Part shown: one piece after another, positions 1 through 8,975 of the stretch
Position numbering within the stretch: the stretch's first letter is position 1
How the letters are laid out: each line of letters begins with the position of its first letter
NCBI RefSeq assembly: GCF_005886535.1
Contig: NZ_PNDS01000138.1
Span: 1-42,465 of the forward strand
Direction: 5' to 3'
Length of the DNA stretch: 42,465 bases
DNA from: Pseudoalteromonas sp. S2755
GTDB taxonomy: Bacteria; Pseudomonadota; Gammaproteobacteria; Enterobacterales; Alteromonadaceae
Position numbers and translations under genes: made by a program
The notes under the pieces: generated by a model
What the model was told of the DNA's origin: nothing
Seen by the model: the letters and a program-made list of their open reading frames with translations, nothing else
Database searches by the model: none

Positions 1-126
1 TGGCAAGGCAAAAATTTTGCTATTTAGTTGTTCTAAATGAGGAATTTTTAACGCTGTTAGCGTCAGATTTACTCCTTCAAATTGAGCAAGTATTAAGTCA
101 AATTGGTATAAACTAAGATAAGAACG
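1..126. other. Left-edge non-coding stretch
   Basis: No gene can be supported here. The stretch from about 15 to 115 is AT-rich and reminds me of an interspersed sequence seen in other Pseudoalteromonas genomes. That is memory only, and the window holds no second copy. Confidence 0.3.
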
Positions 127-148
127 AAAAAAGGCCCCGTGGGCCTTT
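127..148 (-). terminator. Rho-independent terminator of the cyo operon
   Basis: Read on the minus strand, AAAGGCCC and GGGCCTTT form an 8-bp stem around a three-base loop, followed directly by a run of T. It lies about 30 bases after the cyoE stop, where the five-gene operon should end. Confidence 0.85.
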
Positions 149-178
149 GGATTTTAGTTACTTTGGGATAATCTGCGA

Positions 179-1057
179 TCAGTACAGCATCGCAGAAACT
201 GTGCTGTGATTATCAATCGCCATCGCGATACTTAGGACTGTGATATTAACTATTGAGAATGCAAATACTTGCCTCGCCCAACCATGTAAATCTAAGTCTC
301 TTTGGTATCCTTTTAACGCCATCAATAACCACCAAAAACTGGTTGTACAGGCCACCGCCATAAATGCTATGCCGGTATAACCGCTAAGCGGTAGTAACAT
401 CACCACGAGTGCATAAATGGCGATATACAAAACAATGTGATGCTTGGCTTTTTCAATACCTTGCGCGACTGGCAACACCGGAATATTCGCGGCCCGGTAA
501 TCGTCAAAACGGAAAATCGCAATGGCATAAGAATGCGGCATTTGCCAAAGACAAAACATCAATAATAAAATGGCAGCGCCAGAGTCAAACACCCCGCTTA
601 CTGCGCAGTAACCAACCACGGGAGGCACTGCCCCTGACAGGCTACCAACCACCGTGCCATACACTGAGTTTCGTTTCATATATAAGCTGTAAATACCGAC
701 ATAAATAAAAAACCCAAATGCGGCAAAACCCAGCGCAATCCAATTGGTGAAATAGGCTAAGAGCCCAAAGCCAGATAATCCGAGTACCAGACTATGTGAC
801 AGTGCAGCAACTGAGGAAATTTCCCCGGTTACTGTCACGCGAGTTTTAGTGCGAGCCATTGCCGCATCGATATCCCTGTCGATGACATTGTTAACTACAC
901 AACCTGACGCAACGACTAAAGATAGCCCCAGTAGAGTCAAGGCAAATAGCAGCCAATCAACTTCACCTCGAGAGGCCAATAAAAAGCCTCCTGCGACTGA
1001 AATCAAGTTACCCATAATGATCCCAGGTTTTGTCACCTGAAAATAACGACGCAGCAT
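179..1057 (-). CDS. cyoE: Protoheme IX farnesyltransferase (heme O synthase)
   Basis: CyoE transfers a farnesyl group from farnesyl diphosphate to heme B, giving the heme O needed in the oxidase active site; it works in the inner membrane. The 292-residue protein has the usual length and a UbiA-type fold of about nine hydrophobic helices. The prenyl-diphosphate-binding motif is visible as Asn57-Val-Ile-Asp60-Arg-Asp62-Ile-Asp64, followed by an Arg/Lys-rich stretch (R69-T-K-T-R73). It is the last gene of cyoABCDE, 13 bases after cyoD, and the start ATG follows a good ribosome binding site (AGGAGAG). A terminator lies just downstream. The position in the operon makes the assignment secure; ctaB is the equivalent name in other operons. 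Confidence 0.95.
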   Translation of the reverse strand: MLRRYFQVTKPGIIMGNLISVAGGFLLASRGEVDWLLFALTLLGLSLVVASGCVVNNVIDRDIDAAMARTKTRVTVTGEISSVAALSHSLVLGLSGFGLLAYFTNWIALGFAAFGFFIYVGIYSLYMKRNSVYGTVVGSLSGAVPPVVGYCAVSGVFDSGAAILLLMFCLWQMPHSYAIAIFRFDDYRAANIPVLPVAQGIEKAKHHIVLYIAIYALVVMLLPLSGYTGIAFMAVACTTSFWWLLMALKGYQRDLDLHGWARQVFAFSIVNITVLSIAMAIDNHSTVSAMLY

Positions 1058-1070
1058 GAGTACTCTCCTG

Positions 1071-1430
1071 TTAATACATCATCATGGCGTTCGATTCGTA
1101 GATGATCCAGACCGACAGCCCCACTACCATCACAATAATCAACGCACTAAAGATAAAGGAAAGCGTGCTTGCCTTACCTTCTTCCGTAACAAAATTCAGG
1201 TGTAAAAAATACTTCAGGTGCACCCAAATTTGCACTAACGCCGTTGTCACTAACGTCCAAAATGTCGTGCTAGATGACAAGCTGCCACTCATCACGGCAG
1301 CAAAAGGAATGGCTGTCAAAATAACGGATAGCACAAAACCAATTAGATACGACTTCACACTACCGTGGCTGTCGTGTTCATGCTCATGAACATCCATCTG
1401 TGCTAACGCTTGAGATTCACTATGGCTCAT
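1071..1430 (-). CDS. cyoD: Cytochrome bo3 ubiquinol oxidase subunit IV
   Basis: Small membrane subunit of the bo3 oxidase, thought to help assemble the CuB/heme-copper centre. The chosen start gives 119 residues beginning MSHSESQ. A longer frame starts 15 codons earlier inside cyoC, but the chosen ATG overlaps the cyoC stop as TAATG, the usual coupling. The first 35 residues are His/Glu-rich ([10 protein letters not shown]), followed by three hydrophobic helices: residues about 28-50, 56-78 and 88-112. E. coli CyoD has 109 residues, so the length fits. Confidence 0.93.
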   Translation of the reverse strand: MSHSESQALAQMDVHEHEHDSHGSVKSYLIGFVLSVILTAIPFAAVMSGSLSSSTTFWTLVTTALVQIWVHLKYFLHLNFVTEEGKASTLSFIFSALIIVMVVGLSVWIIYESNAMMMY

Positions 1431-2050
1431 TACATTGCCCCCATTAAATAAACAACGGTAAATACACAGATCCACACGATATCTAAAAAGTGCCAGAACA
1501 AGCTTAAGCAGCTCAAACGCGTTACCGTTTGTGGCTTAAGACCACGACGTGTCACTTCAATCATCATCACAGTCATCCAAATCAAGCCTGCCGTCACGTG
1601 CATGCCGTGCAGACCCACCAATGAGAAGAAAGAAGTCAAAAAAGCACTATTTTGCGGTCCATGACCGCGTACTATTAAGTGATGGAATTCATACACTTCC
1701 ATGCCAATAAACACCGCACCAAAGGCAAATGTCACCGCAAGCCAAGATAAGGTTTGCGACTTTTTCTGTTTGTTTGCCGCTATCATGGCAAACCCAAAGG
1801 TAATACTACTTAACAGTAAGGCTGCGGTTTCAACCGCAACAAAACCCAGCTCAAAGATATCTTTGCCAGACACCCCACCTGCCGTGTTCATGTACAACAC
1901 AGCGTAAGTGGCAAAGAAGGAAGCAAACAACAAACAATCCGTCATCAGATATAGCCAAAAACCGAATACGGTATTTGAACCTGTATCATGATCTGCATGC
2001 TCGTGAGCATCTTCTAACGCATGCAGCGTAGCGGGAGTAATTGCACTCAT
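1430..2050 (-). CDS. cyoC: Cytochrome bo3 ubiquinol oxidase subunit III
   Basis: Subunit III of the heme-copper quinol oxidase, a polytopic membrane protein that packs against subunit I. The 206 residues match the usual length of about 204. The N-terminus is acidic and His-rich (HEHADHD) and five hydrophobic helices follow. The central segment with [13 protein letters not shown] and the Glu of GMEVYEFHH is typical of COX3-family proteins. The gene starts 3 bases after cyoB with a strong AGGAGGG ribosome binding site and overlaps cyoD by one base. Confidence 0.95.
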   Translation of the reverse strand: MSAITPATLHALEDAHEHADHDTGSNTVFGFWLYLMTDCLLFASFFATYAVLYMNTAGGVSGKDIFELGFVAVETAALLLSSITFGFAMIAANKQKKSQTLSWLAVTFAFGAVFIGMEVYEFHHLIVRGHGPQNSAFLTSFFSLVGLHGMHVTAGLIWMTVMMIEVTRRGLKPQTVTRLSCLSLFWHFLDIVWICVFTVVYLMGAM

Positions 2051-2053
2051 GAA

Positions 2054-4036
2054 TTAACCCTCCTGTAATGCGCGAGAAAGGTGGGCAGACTCAATCTGCT
2101 CAATCTCGTCAACCTGTACATAATAATCAACGTCGCTGGTGTAACAACGCTTAATAAATACCGCGATAGCACTGACAAAACCCACCGCCGCTAACCACCA
2201 AATATGCCAAATCATGGCAAAGCAAAACACGGTCAATGACGCGCTGATAAGCACTCCAGCCGGGGTATTTTTTGGCATGTGAATAGGCTGATAATGTGCA
2301 GGCTTTTGATATGCCTGTCCCTGCTCTTTCATTTCTGTCCAAGCGTCAATATCGTCAACCACAGGGGTTTTCGCGAAATTGTAGTACTGCGGAGGAGAGT
2401 CCGTTGACCATTCTAGCGTATGCCCATTCCACGGATCGCCTGTGGTGTCTTGCAATTGCTCGCGATTTTTGTAGCTCACCACTAGCTGTACCACTTGGAA
2501 AACTATCCCAAACATAATGATAAAGGCACCAATGCACGCGATGTATAGCCAAATGTTCCACTCTGGCGTGTTGGTATGATTAAGGCGACGTGTCATGCCC
2601 AAGAAGCCAAGCACATAAAGCGGCATAAAGGCCACAAAGAAGCCAACCAGCCAGCACCAGAATGAGGCTTTACCCCAACGCTCATCAAGCTTGTAACCCA
2701 TTACTTTAGGGAACCAGTAAGCAAACCCCGCCAGATAACCAAACACTGCCCCACCGATAATGGTGTTATGGAAATGTGCAATTAGGAAAAGACTGTTGTG
2801 CAGCACATAGTCCGCGCCAGGAATTGCAAGCAGTACGCCAGTCATCCCACCAACGGTAAAGGTCACCATAAACCCTAACGTCCAAAGGACCGGCACCGTG
2901 ATCCGCAAACGACCGCGATACATGGTAAATAACCAGTTAAAGAGTTTTACTCCCGTCGGGACCGCAATGACCATCGTCATGACCCCAAAGAAAGCATTAA
3001 CATTGGCGCTTGAACCCATAGTAAAGAAGTGATGTAGCCAAACAATAAAGCCCAAAATAGAAATCGCACCGCTGGCATACACCATCGACTTATAGCCAAA
3101 CAGGCGTTTGCCTGTAAAGGTTGAAATAATTTCTGAGAAAATCCCAAACGCAGGCAAAATCAAAATATAAACTTCAGGGTGACCCCATGCCCAGAACAGG
3201 TTGATATACATCATGGCATTACCACCGGCTTCATTGGTGAAGAAGTGGAAATCCATATAACGGTCAAGCGTTAGCATCGCTAGCACCGCAGTAAGAATTG
3301 GGAAAGACGCCGCAACTAGGATATTTGCCCAAGTACAAGTCCAAGTAAAAATAGGCATTTTCATTAGCGTCATACCAGGTGCACGCATCTTAAATACGGT
3401 AACCAAGAAATTCACAGCAGTGAGCAATGTCCCAAGCCCGGATATTTGTAGTGCCCAAATATAGTAATCAACCCCAACACCGGGACTAAACGACAACTCA
3501 GACAAGGGCGGATATGCCACCCAACCGGTTTTTGCAAACTCACCAAATGCCAAAGATAAGTTGATTAAAATAGCCCCACCCGCTGTCAACCAAAAGCTGA
3601 GATTATTCAAAAACGGAAAGGCAACATCTCTAGCACCAATTTGCAGTGGCAAGATGATATTCATCAAACCAATCATAAATGGCATCGCCATAAAGATGAT
3701 CATGATCACCCCGTGCGCAGTGAAGATCTGATCATAGTGCTCAGGAGGTAAGTAACCGGCAGCGCCGCTTGTGGCCATGGCCAGCTGTGTACGCATCATG
3801 ATGGCGTCGGCAAAACCACGCATTAACATAATTAATGCCAAGATAATGTACATCACGCCTAGGCGTTTATGATCGATTGAAGTGATCCAATCGTGCCACA
3901 GCACGCCCCATTTTTTGTATTTTGTGACCATTGCCGCCACGATTAGACCAACAGTCGCCACCACGGCTAACGTCACCATAATGATGGGTTCGTGATAGGG
4001 GATTGCCTCGATGGATAATTTACCAAACAACGACAT
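2054..4036 (-). CDS. cyoB: Cytochrome bo3 ubiquinol oxidase subunit I
   Basis: Catalytic subunit: it binds the low-spin heme b and the heme o3-CuB pair, reduces O2 to water with electrons from ubiquinol, and pumps protons. At 660 residues it matches E. coli CyoB (663). Visible signatures are [15 protein letters not shown] (CuB histidine and the conserved proton-channel Glu), the His pair in VWLHHFF, and HFHNTIIGG near the heme ligands. There are about 14-15 membrane helices with the extra terminal helices typical of quinol oxidases. It lies 2 bases after cyoA, with ribosome binding site GAGGAG. Confidence 0.97.
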   Translation of the reverse strand: MSLFGKLSIEAIPYHEPIIMVTLAVVATVGLIVAAMVTKYKKWGVLWHDWITSIDHKRLGVMYIILALIMLMRGFADAIMMRTQLAMATSGAAGYLPPEHYDQIFTAHGVIMIIFMAMPFMIGLMNIILPLQIGARDVAFPFLNNLSFWLTAGGAILINLSLAFGEFAKTGWVAYPPLSELSFSPGVGVDYYIWALQISGLGTLLTAVNFLVTVFKMRAPGMTLMKMPIFTWTCTWANILVAASFPILTAVLAMLTLDRYMDFHFFTNEAGGNAMMYINLFWAWGHPEVYILILPAFGIFSEIISTFTGKRLFGYKSMVYASGAISILGFIVWLHHFFTMGSSANVNAFFGVMTMVIAVPTGVKLFNWLFTMYRGRLRITVPVLWTLGFMVTFTVGGMTGVLLAIPGADYVLHNSLFLIAHFHNTIIGGAVFGYLAGFAYWFPKVMGYKLDERWGKASFWCWLVGFFVAFMPLYVLGFLGMTRRLNHTNTPEWNIWLYIACIGAFIIMFGIVFQVVQLVVSYKNREQLQDTTGDPWNGHTLEWSTDSPPQYYNFAKTPVVDDIDAWTEMKEQGQAYQKPAHYQPIHMPKNTPAGVLISASLTVFCFAMIWHIWWLAAVGFVSAIAVFIKRCYTSDVDYYVQVDEIEQIESAHLSRALQEG

Positions 4037-4038
4037 AA

Positions 4039-4947
4039 TTACTCCTCAGCCTTGCCGTGATGTGAATGTGCAGCATGCTCTGGTTTGGCGTAATAGTTCA
4101 TTTCGCCATGACCCTGCATGTACTTCATAATTATGGTGTGAAATAAGCCCTGCTCTACCGAGCCAAAATACTCAACGGGGTGATATTCTGAAGGCTCAGC
4201 CAGCTGCGTGTAGCGATCTGCGGTTAAGGCGTCGCCGTTTGCTTTGACATCGACAACCCAGTTATCAAAATCTGCTTTGTCTTTGGTGGCAATGGCTTTG
4301 AAATTCATTCCAGAAAAACCCGCCCCACTGTAGTTAGCAGAAAAGCCTTTGAACGTACCCGGCTCGTTGGCAATCAAGTGAAGCTGTGTTTCCATTCCAG
4401 CCATTGAGTAGATTTGGCTACCAAGCTGTGGAATAAAGAAAGAGTTCATGGTGCTTTCGGAAGTGATTTTATACTCCACTGGTACATTCGCTGGAAACAC
4501 CAGCTCATTCACTGTGGCAATGCCTTGCTCTGGATAGATAAATAACCACTTCCAGTTTAGCGATACCACCTGAACAGTGAGGTGTTCACCCTTACCTTCC
4601 AACGGCTTGTACGGATCAAGTGATTGTGTAGAGCGCCAAGTGATCACCCCAAGTACAATAATAATCACAATCGGAATGGTCCAAACCACGGCTTCTATTT
4701 TGTTAGAGTGAGCCCATTTCGGTGCATAAATCTCGTGGTCACGACCGTCTCGGTACTTCCACGCAAAGTATAAGGTAAGAATAATAACTGGTACTACAAC
4801 GAGTAACATCAGTACAGTGGCAATGATGATCAAGGACTTCTCATCCACGCCAATTTGCCCCTTGGGATCTAAAATGCCACCACTACAGCCGGTGAGCATA
4901 AGCCCCAATGAAGCGAACGCATAATTCACAACACTACGTTTATTCAA
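4039..4947 (-). CDS. cyoA: Cytochrome bo3 ubiquinol oxidase subunit II (lipoprotein)
   Basis: Subunit II of the quinol oxidase. I place the start at a TTG (4947-4945), because GAAGGG lies 7 bases upstream. The resulting protein [21 protein letters not shown] has a lipoprotein signal with lipobox LTGC (Cys21). A further TTG five codons upstream is possible but would make the ribosome binding site coding. Two membrane helices follow (about residues 37-60 and 84-103), then a periplasmic cupredoxin domain. The CuA Cys ligands of cytochrome c oxidases are absent, as expected for a quinol oxidase. The C-terminus is His-rich. It is the first gene of cyoABCDE. Confidence 0.94.
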   Translation of the reverse strand: MNKRSVVNYAFASLGLMLTGCSGGILDPKGQIGVDEKSLIIIATVLMLLVVVPVIILTLYFAWKYRDGRDHEIYAPKWAHSNKIEAVVWTIPIVIIIVLGVITWRSTQSLDPYKPLEGKGEHLTVQVVSLNWKWLFIYPEQGIATVNELVFPANVPVEYKITSESTMNSFFIPQLGSQIYSMAGMETQLHLIANEPGTFKGFSANYSGAGFSGMNFKAIATKDKADFDNWVVDVKANGDALTADRYTQLAEPSEYHPVEYFGSVEQGLFHTIIMKYMQGHGEMNYYAKPEHAAHSHHGKAEE

Positions 4948-5282
4948 TTGATTACCCTTCAACGATAAGCTGCGACTTATTTATCAAGCACGCTGAGTAT
5001 CTATTTGTGCAAGCTATGCTGCACAAGTTCGAATTGCACTGTATCCATCAGGGAAAATGCATTAGTGAAGGGAAACGCTTCTTTGATACCAGTCACTAAC
5101 CATTTACCAAATAATCGACACAGTAAACGGACAATCACATTTGCTAAGCTTACAATTCGCCCTAAAAGGACTGTAAGTAGCCGATTAATGTAATTGAAAC
5201 TGAATTGCTGACTGCTGATCCAAATCGCTTAAATCAAACACATTGGATTAAAATATTGCAATTACGCAAACAGACAGCGGTA
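4948..5282. promoter_or_regulatory. cyo upstream region with an inverted repeat
   Basis: Gene-free stretch of about 335 bases that must hold the cyo promoter. At 5005-5026 there is an inverted repeat (TTGTGCAAGC / GCTGCACAA, one bulged base) 58-79 bases before the cyoA start. It could be a regulator site or a hairpin in the 5' untranslated RNA. I could not pick a convincing -35/-10 pair. Confidence 0.4.
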
Positions 5283-5627
5283 TCAAAAAGGAGGAGCACG
5301 ACAACCATGTGCGCTAGGCACCGGTTGAGGGTGAATAGCCTCTGTAGAGGCGAATGCCATTTTGCGAAGCACGATGCCCGCGCGTGTAGGCAAAATAGTA
5401 TGGAAAACTAACCAATAAAGACCTATCAATAATTGCAATGACAAGATAGGTTGAGCCAAAAACTCTCCGAGCATCACCAACACAGAGTCAGGTAGTGAAT
5501 TATCTGCAAAAAGAGCTTCTAATTCAGCTACATCACCAAGCATGCCAGTGAATAATAATGCCGTGTTAAACATCATCAACGCGCTTAGCACACTGAAAAT
5601 ACGACCGAATAACTGCACACGCGTCAT
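5283..5627 (-). CDS. Hypothetical two-helix membrane protein
   Basis: The chosen ATG (MTRVQLFGR) has AAGG 7 bases upstream; a GTG 22 codons earlier is possible. This gives 114 residues with two hydrophobic helices, about 6-30 and 56-80, separated by an acidic loop (VAELEALFADNS). The C-terminal tail is basic and Pro-rich. I recognise no family. It is monocistronic, in the same direction as cyo but about 335 bases away, and divergent from the chemoreceptor gene. An FNR-like site lies about 180 bases upstream. Confidence 0.55.
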   Translation of the reverse strand: MTRVQLFGRIFSVLSALMMFNTALLFTGMLGDVAELEALFADNSLPDSVLVMLGEFLAQPILSLQLLIGLYWLVFHTILPTRAGIVLRKMAFASTEAIHPQPVPSAHGCRAPPF

Positions 5628-5808
5628 CGCACAACCTTGATAGGTTGTATCGTCCGTAGTTGCAGTATGTCGAGCATAGCTTAACAGTGGCACAGATTAT
5701 CCTGATGTTTTTATCTTGATAGAGTTGATTAGTTCAGAACTTTCAGTCCAAACTGAAAATTCACGGCGAGTATAACAAAGTAGCAATTCGATTCAAGCGA
5801 TATCTGCA

Positions 5809-5822
5809 ATGATCTATATCAA
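5809..5822. promoter_or_regulatory. FNR/Anr-like site
   Basis: ATGATCTATATCAA matches the FNR consensus TTGAT-N4-ATCAA at nine of ten defined positions. It sits between the membrane protein gene (start 5627) and the chemoreceptor gene (start 6086), so it could serve either. No promoter elements were pinned down beside it. Confidence 0.4.
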
Positions 5823-5886
5823 ACTTTCTTAATCTACTTCTCACTTTCTTCCTTCCATAAGACAAAGTTCTTAAACGCGCTTATTA

Positions 5887-5910
5887 GCAATAATTCTCAT
5901 TCACAATCAT
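5887..5910. promoter_or_regulatory. Possible Fur box
   Basis: On the minus strand, AATGAGAATTATT matches the core AATGATAATCATT of the Fur consensus at 11 of 13 positions; the flanks match poorly. It lies about 180 bases upstream of the chemoreceptor start. Confidence 0.28.
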
Positions 5911-6085
5911 TTACAAAACGTAAATATTAACATTTTTATTAACTATCAACTAGATAGCCATCTGCACGGCTTAACACCTCATTCATCTTTCGTTCATGCT
6001 ATTTATTTTTGGTTCGTTCTAAGTATGATCCTCGCCAACTGACATCGCTGTCATATTAACTAATTCTTTATTATTAGAGGAACTC

Positions 6086-7720
6086 ATGAAGCAGCTGAAT
6101 AAACTCCTAGGTTTGATGAAAGTATCCAATAAACTCAGACTCAGTCTGCTTTTGTCTGTCGTGATCATTGCCCTTGTGCAACTCTCATCAGCACTCGTTT
6201 TACGAGACAGCTTAACGCAAGAAAGACACATTAATGCAAAAAACCTAATGGAAACTACTGTTGCACAACTTAATATGGTTGCCACTGACACCTCTGTCCC
6301 CCCACAACAAAGACAAGAAAAAATAAAAAAGCTCATTGATGCTGCACGCTATGGTGACGCAGGTTACTTCTTCTTATTTGACTTAAAAGGGAATATGGTA
6401 ACGCATCCCATTAAGCCACTACTCAATGGCACCTCAATGACTCACCATCATGAACGTTTTATTCGCGAGGCATTCAGCCAGTTCGTCGTCATTGCGAATC
6501 AAAATCAACAAGGCTTTGCCCGATATGAATGGCCAAAGCCGGGGACAAAGGAGCTTGAGAGCAAGCTTTCTTATATTGTTAACTTAGGGCACTATAACTG
6601 GGCAATTGGGACAGGCATTTACCTTCAAGACGTTGAAGAACAGTTTTATGACCGACTCATGTTGATGACTGCTGAAACGCTCGGCTATGCGATATTACTT
6701 ATTTTCCTCTCAAGCTTGATCAGCAAAAATATTACCAAGCCACTGGATAAGCTCACCCGCACGATGGGACTCATTTCAGCGCAAAAAGACCTCACCATTG
6801 CACTGAAAAGCCACGGTAAAGACGAGCTTGCCCAAATGGCTATCGCATTTAATAAAATGAACTCACATTTTCGTAATGTACTGCATGATATCAACGAAAA
6901 CACCCATTCTTTGGCTTCCCAAGCAGAGGAATTATCCTGTATTACCGAGCAGATCCAAGCTGGTATTGGACAACAAAACAGTGAAACAGAATCAGTGCAA
7001 AACCGCATGCAATCGCTTAATCAAGTGGCACAAGCTGTCAATAATGAGTCAAAGCGTGCGCTTGATAAAGTAACAGAGACAACCACACTGACGACCCAAG
7101 GGCTGGCGCATGTAGACGAAAATGTGGCTGTCATAGCGCATGCCTCTCGTAGCGTCGACTCAGCGCAACAAGCCGTGCTCGAACTACAACGCTCATCAAC
7201 CGAGATTGGTGCAGTACTTGATGTCATTAAAAAAGTGGCAGATCAAACTAATTTATTAGCATTAAATGCAGCCATCGAGGCTGCAAGAGCGGGAGAGCAA
7301 GGTCGCGGTTTTGCCGTGGTGGCCGACGAGGTAAGAACGCTGGCACAGCGTACGCAACAATCTACCGATGATATTCAAGCGATCATTGATAAACTGCACA
7401 ATGGCGTCGCCACAACCGTTGAAGAAATGCAAAGCTGCCGTGCAGCATCCGAGCAAAGCCTCAAAGTGAGCCAAGAATGCAAACACGCACTAGAGCAAAT
7501 CAACCTCTCCATTGCAACCGTGAATGATATTAACGTTAATATCGCCACCTGGAGTGAAAAGCAATCCGAAGATCTTAATGACATGACTGACAACATCAGT
7601 AGCATCGCAACAGTGGCGAGCCAAACCGCTCTTGGCGCTGAACATACCCAAGCATCGAGCCAGCAATTAAGCGAAATGTCACAACGACTCTCACAAATGG
7701 TAAGTGAATTCAAGGTGTGA
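6086..7720 (+). CDS. Methyl-accepting chemotaxis protein with a periplasmic Cache domain
   Basis: Transmembrane chemoreceptor that signals through CheW/CheA to the flagellar motor. It has 544 residues: TM1 at about 18-40, a periplasmic domain at 41-190, TM2 at about 192-213, a HAMP linker to about 268, then a long coiled-coil signalling domain. The periplasmic part contains [19 protein letters not shown] (residues 86-104) and [16 protein letters not shown], the pattern of single Cache (sCache_2) domains that often bind small carboxylates. The hairpin tip of the signalling domain is recognisable ([19 protein letters not shown]). No CheR-tethering pentapeptide is present at the C-terminus. Ribosome binding site AGAGGAA. 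The ligand cannot be told from sequence. Confidence 0.93.
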   Translation: MKQLNKLLGLMKVSNKLRLSLLLSVVIIALVQLSSALVLRDSLTQERHINAKNLMETTVAQLNMVATDTSVPPQQRQEKIKKLIDAARYGDAGYFFLFDLKGNMVTHPIKPLLNGTSMTHHHERFIREAFSQFVVIANQNQQGFARYEWPKPGTKELESKLSYIVNLGHYNWAIGTGIYLQDVEEQFYDRLMLMTAETLGYAILLIFLSSLISKNITKPLDKLTRTMGLISAQKDLTIALKSHGKDELAQMAIAFNKMNSHFRNVLHDINENTHSLASQAEELSCITEQIQAGIGQQNSETESVQNRMQSLNQVAQAVNNESKRALDKVTETTTLTTQGLAHVDENVAVIAHASRSVDSAQQAVLELQRSSTEIGAVLDVIKKVADQTNLLALNAAIEAARAGEQGRGFAVVADEVRTLAQRTQQSTDDIQAIIDKLHNGVATTVEEMQSCRAASEQSLKVSQECKHALEQINLSIATVNDINVNIATWSEKQSEDLNDMTDNISSIATVASQTALGAEHTQASSQQLSEMSQRLSQMVSEFKV

Positions 7721-7918
7721 ACTTACACCTGTTCGCAGACGCGGAAGTGCGTACTTCCGCTGAGAAATGTAGGGTAGCAAGGGGTTTTAGCGCGCCAGTC
7801 AAAAACTGCTCGTCGAGTAAATCTCCTCCAGACTAGATTTACTTCGGAGTAGGAGCTGCTTCACGCAGCGATCTTTAAAAAATTTCGCCACACAACCCCC
7901 CAACAAAATCTACCGCAG
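7721..7918. repeat. Intergenic region with three hairpins
   Basis: Three self-complementary segments follow one another. At 7741-7760 an 8-bp stem (GCGGAAGT / ACTTCCGC) has a GCGT loop but no U-run. At 7816-7843 there is a 9-bp stem (AGTAAATCT / AGATTTACT). At 7855-7869 GCTGC pairs with GCAGC. The first could end chemoreceptor transcription. The second and third resemble dispersed intergenic repeats of this bacterial group, from memory. Confidence 0.45.
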
Positions 7919-8374
7919 TTAATCAGCATAAGGGTAATGAACATGACGCTGCTCTTGTAATTTCATACCCAAATACTCAAAGGTCCCCACCAACATCTCA
8001 GTAAATGGTGCCGGTGCTTTCTCTTGGCATGAAGTTGATAAAATCGAAAACTGCTTTTCGCGCAATGTTCTTAATTCTGGCTTTAGCGCTTCTATGTCCA
8101 TAAAGTCGGTTATTCTGTCGATAAATGCCTTCATTCTGGGTGTTACTGCATACCAATAAACGGGAGATGCAAAAATGATGTGCTCAAAACCGAGCACCCA
8201 CCTAAACAGGTTAACAAAGTCATCATCGCTGTGAGAGTGTTTGTAACAGTACTCACCAATTTTATAACGGTCTAAATAGATGAGTTCAGCCCTTTTTTCT
8301 GCTGCTAGTGCCTTTGCAGATTGGTAGGTATTTCCATTGGGGTTTGAGCTTGAGTAAATAACGACTGTTTTCAT
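7919..8374 (-). CDS. Flavodoxin-like NAD(P)H-dependent FMN reductase
   Basis: Predicted cytoplasmic flavoprotein oxidoreductase of the NADPH-dependent FMN reductase/flavodoxin_2 fold. The start was moved 7 codons in, to MKTVVIYSSSNPNGNTYQ, where a GGAA ribosome binding site precedes the ATG; this gives 151 residues. The N-terminal strand and phosphate-binding loop (YSSSNPNGNT) and the ASPVYWYAVTPRMKAFIDR segment, which contacts flavin and the dimer partner, are typical. It is divergent from soxR, and a palindromic operator between them suggests SoxR control. This fits a redox-stress enzyme, but the substrate is unknown. Confidence 0.8.
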   Translation of the reverse strand: MKTVVIYSSSNPNGNTYQSAKALAAEKRAELIYLDRYKIGEYCYKHSHSDDDFVNLFRWVLGFEHIIFASPVYWYAVTPRMKAFIDRITDFMDIEALKPELRTLREKQFSILSTSCQEKAPAPFTEMLVGTFEYLGMKLQEQRHVHYPYAD

Positions 8375-8427
8375 AATGTTCAATTCCAGTTGCATTAATA
8401 ATAAATTGGGTGCTACCTTAAAACCTC

Positions 8428-8442
8428 ACCTTAAGTTAAGGT
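8428..8442. promoter_or_regulatory. Palindromic operator, probable SoxR site
   Basis: ACCTTAAGTTAAGGT is a perfect 7-1-7 palindrome starting 14 bases before the soxR ATG. Read towards the reductase gene, TTTACC and TAAGGT lie 19 bases apart with the palindrome in the spacer. This is the over-long spacer layout typical of MerR-family-activated promoters. An extra half-site ACCTTAA occurs at 8415-8421. Confidence 0.6.
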
Positions 8443-8455
8443 AAAGCATTAATTT

Positions 8456-8962
8456 ATGAAAACTGAAAAATTATTACGAGACGAACCGAACCTCAGTGTC
8501 GGCAAAGTAGCTCAAAGAGCCGATGTTGCGGTGTCAGCACTGCATTTTTATGAGAACAAAGGGCTTATTCGCAGTTGGCGCAATAACGGTAATCAGCGCC
8601 GTTATAAAAAGGATGTGTTGCGCCGAATTGCCATTATTAAAGCGGGTCAAAAAATGGGGATAACTCTAGGGGAGATAAAAGAAACCCTTGATACCCTACC
8701 CGATTCAAGAACACCAACCAGAGCGGACTGGGCCAAACTTTCTACAGCCTGGCAAGCAAAGCTGGATGAAAAAATCGCTTACATGCAACGTTTAAGAGAC
8801 TATGTCAATGGCTGCATTGGCTGTGGCTGTTTATCGATGAAATCATGCCCTATCTACAACCCTAATGACATCGTTGCCAAAGAGGCTAACGGTGCGGTGT
8901 GGTTGGATGAGCCAGACAAAGCAAATAAAGCAAAATCTTGTTATGATAGCGAAAACCATTAA
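8456..8962 (+). CDS. soxR: Redox-sensitive MerR-family activator SoxR
   Basis: Dimeric [2Fe-2S] transcription factor activated by oxidation from redox-cycling compounds or superoxide. The 168 residues comprise an N-terminal MerR winged helix (LSVGKVAQRADVAVSALHFYE; NNGNQRRY), a long dimerisation helix at about 90-118, and the iron-sulfur cluster loop Cys120-x2-Cys123-x-Cys125-x5-Cys131, identical in spacing to E. coli SoxR. It is about 14 residues longer than E. coli SoxR at the C-terminus. There is no soxS nearby; outside enterics SoxR usually controls small redox genes directly, and the divergent reductase is the obvious target. Only 13 bases separate it from the next gene. Confidence 0.93.
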   Translation: MKTEKLLRDEPNLSVGKVAQRADVAVSALHFYENKGLIRSWRNNGNQRRYKKDVLRRIAIIKAGQKMGITLGEIKETLDTLPDSRTPTRADWAKLSTAWQAKLDEKIAYMQRLRDYVNGCIGCGCLSMKSCPIYNPNDIVAKEANGAVWLDEPDKANKAKSCYDSENH

Positions 8963-8975
8963 ATAGGACACAATA

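Noticed and set aside
5307..5411. 34-codon plus-strand frame with a strong AAGGAGGA upstream
   Set aside because: It lies antisense within the 3' end of the 5283-5627 gene and has a Cys/His/Arg-rich composition without features. The A/G run is the end of the opposite gene, so the match looks accidental.
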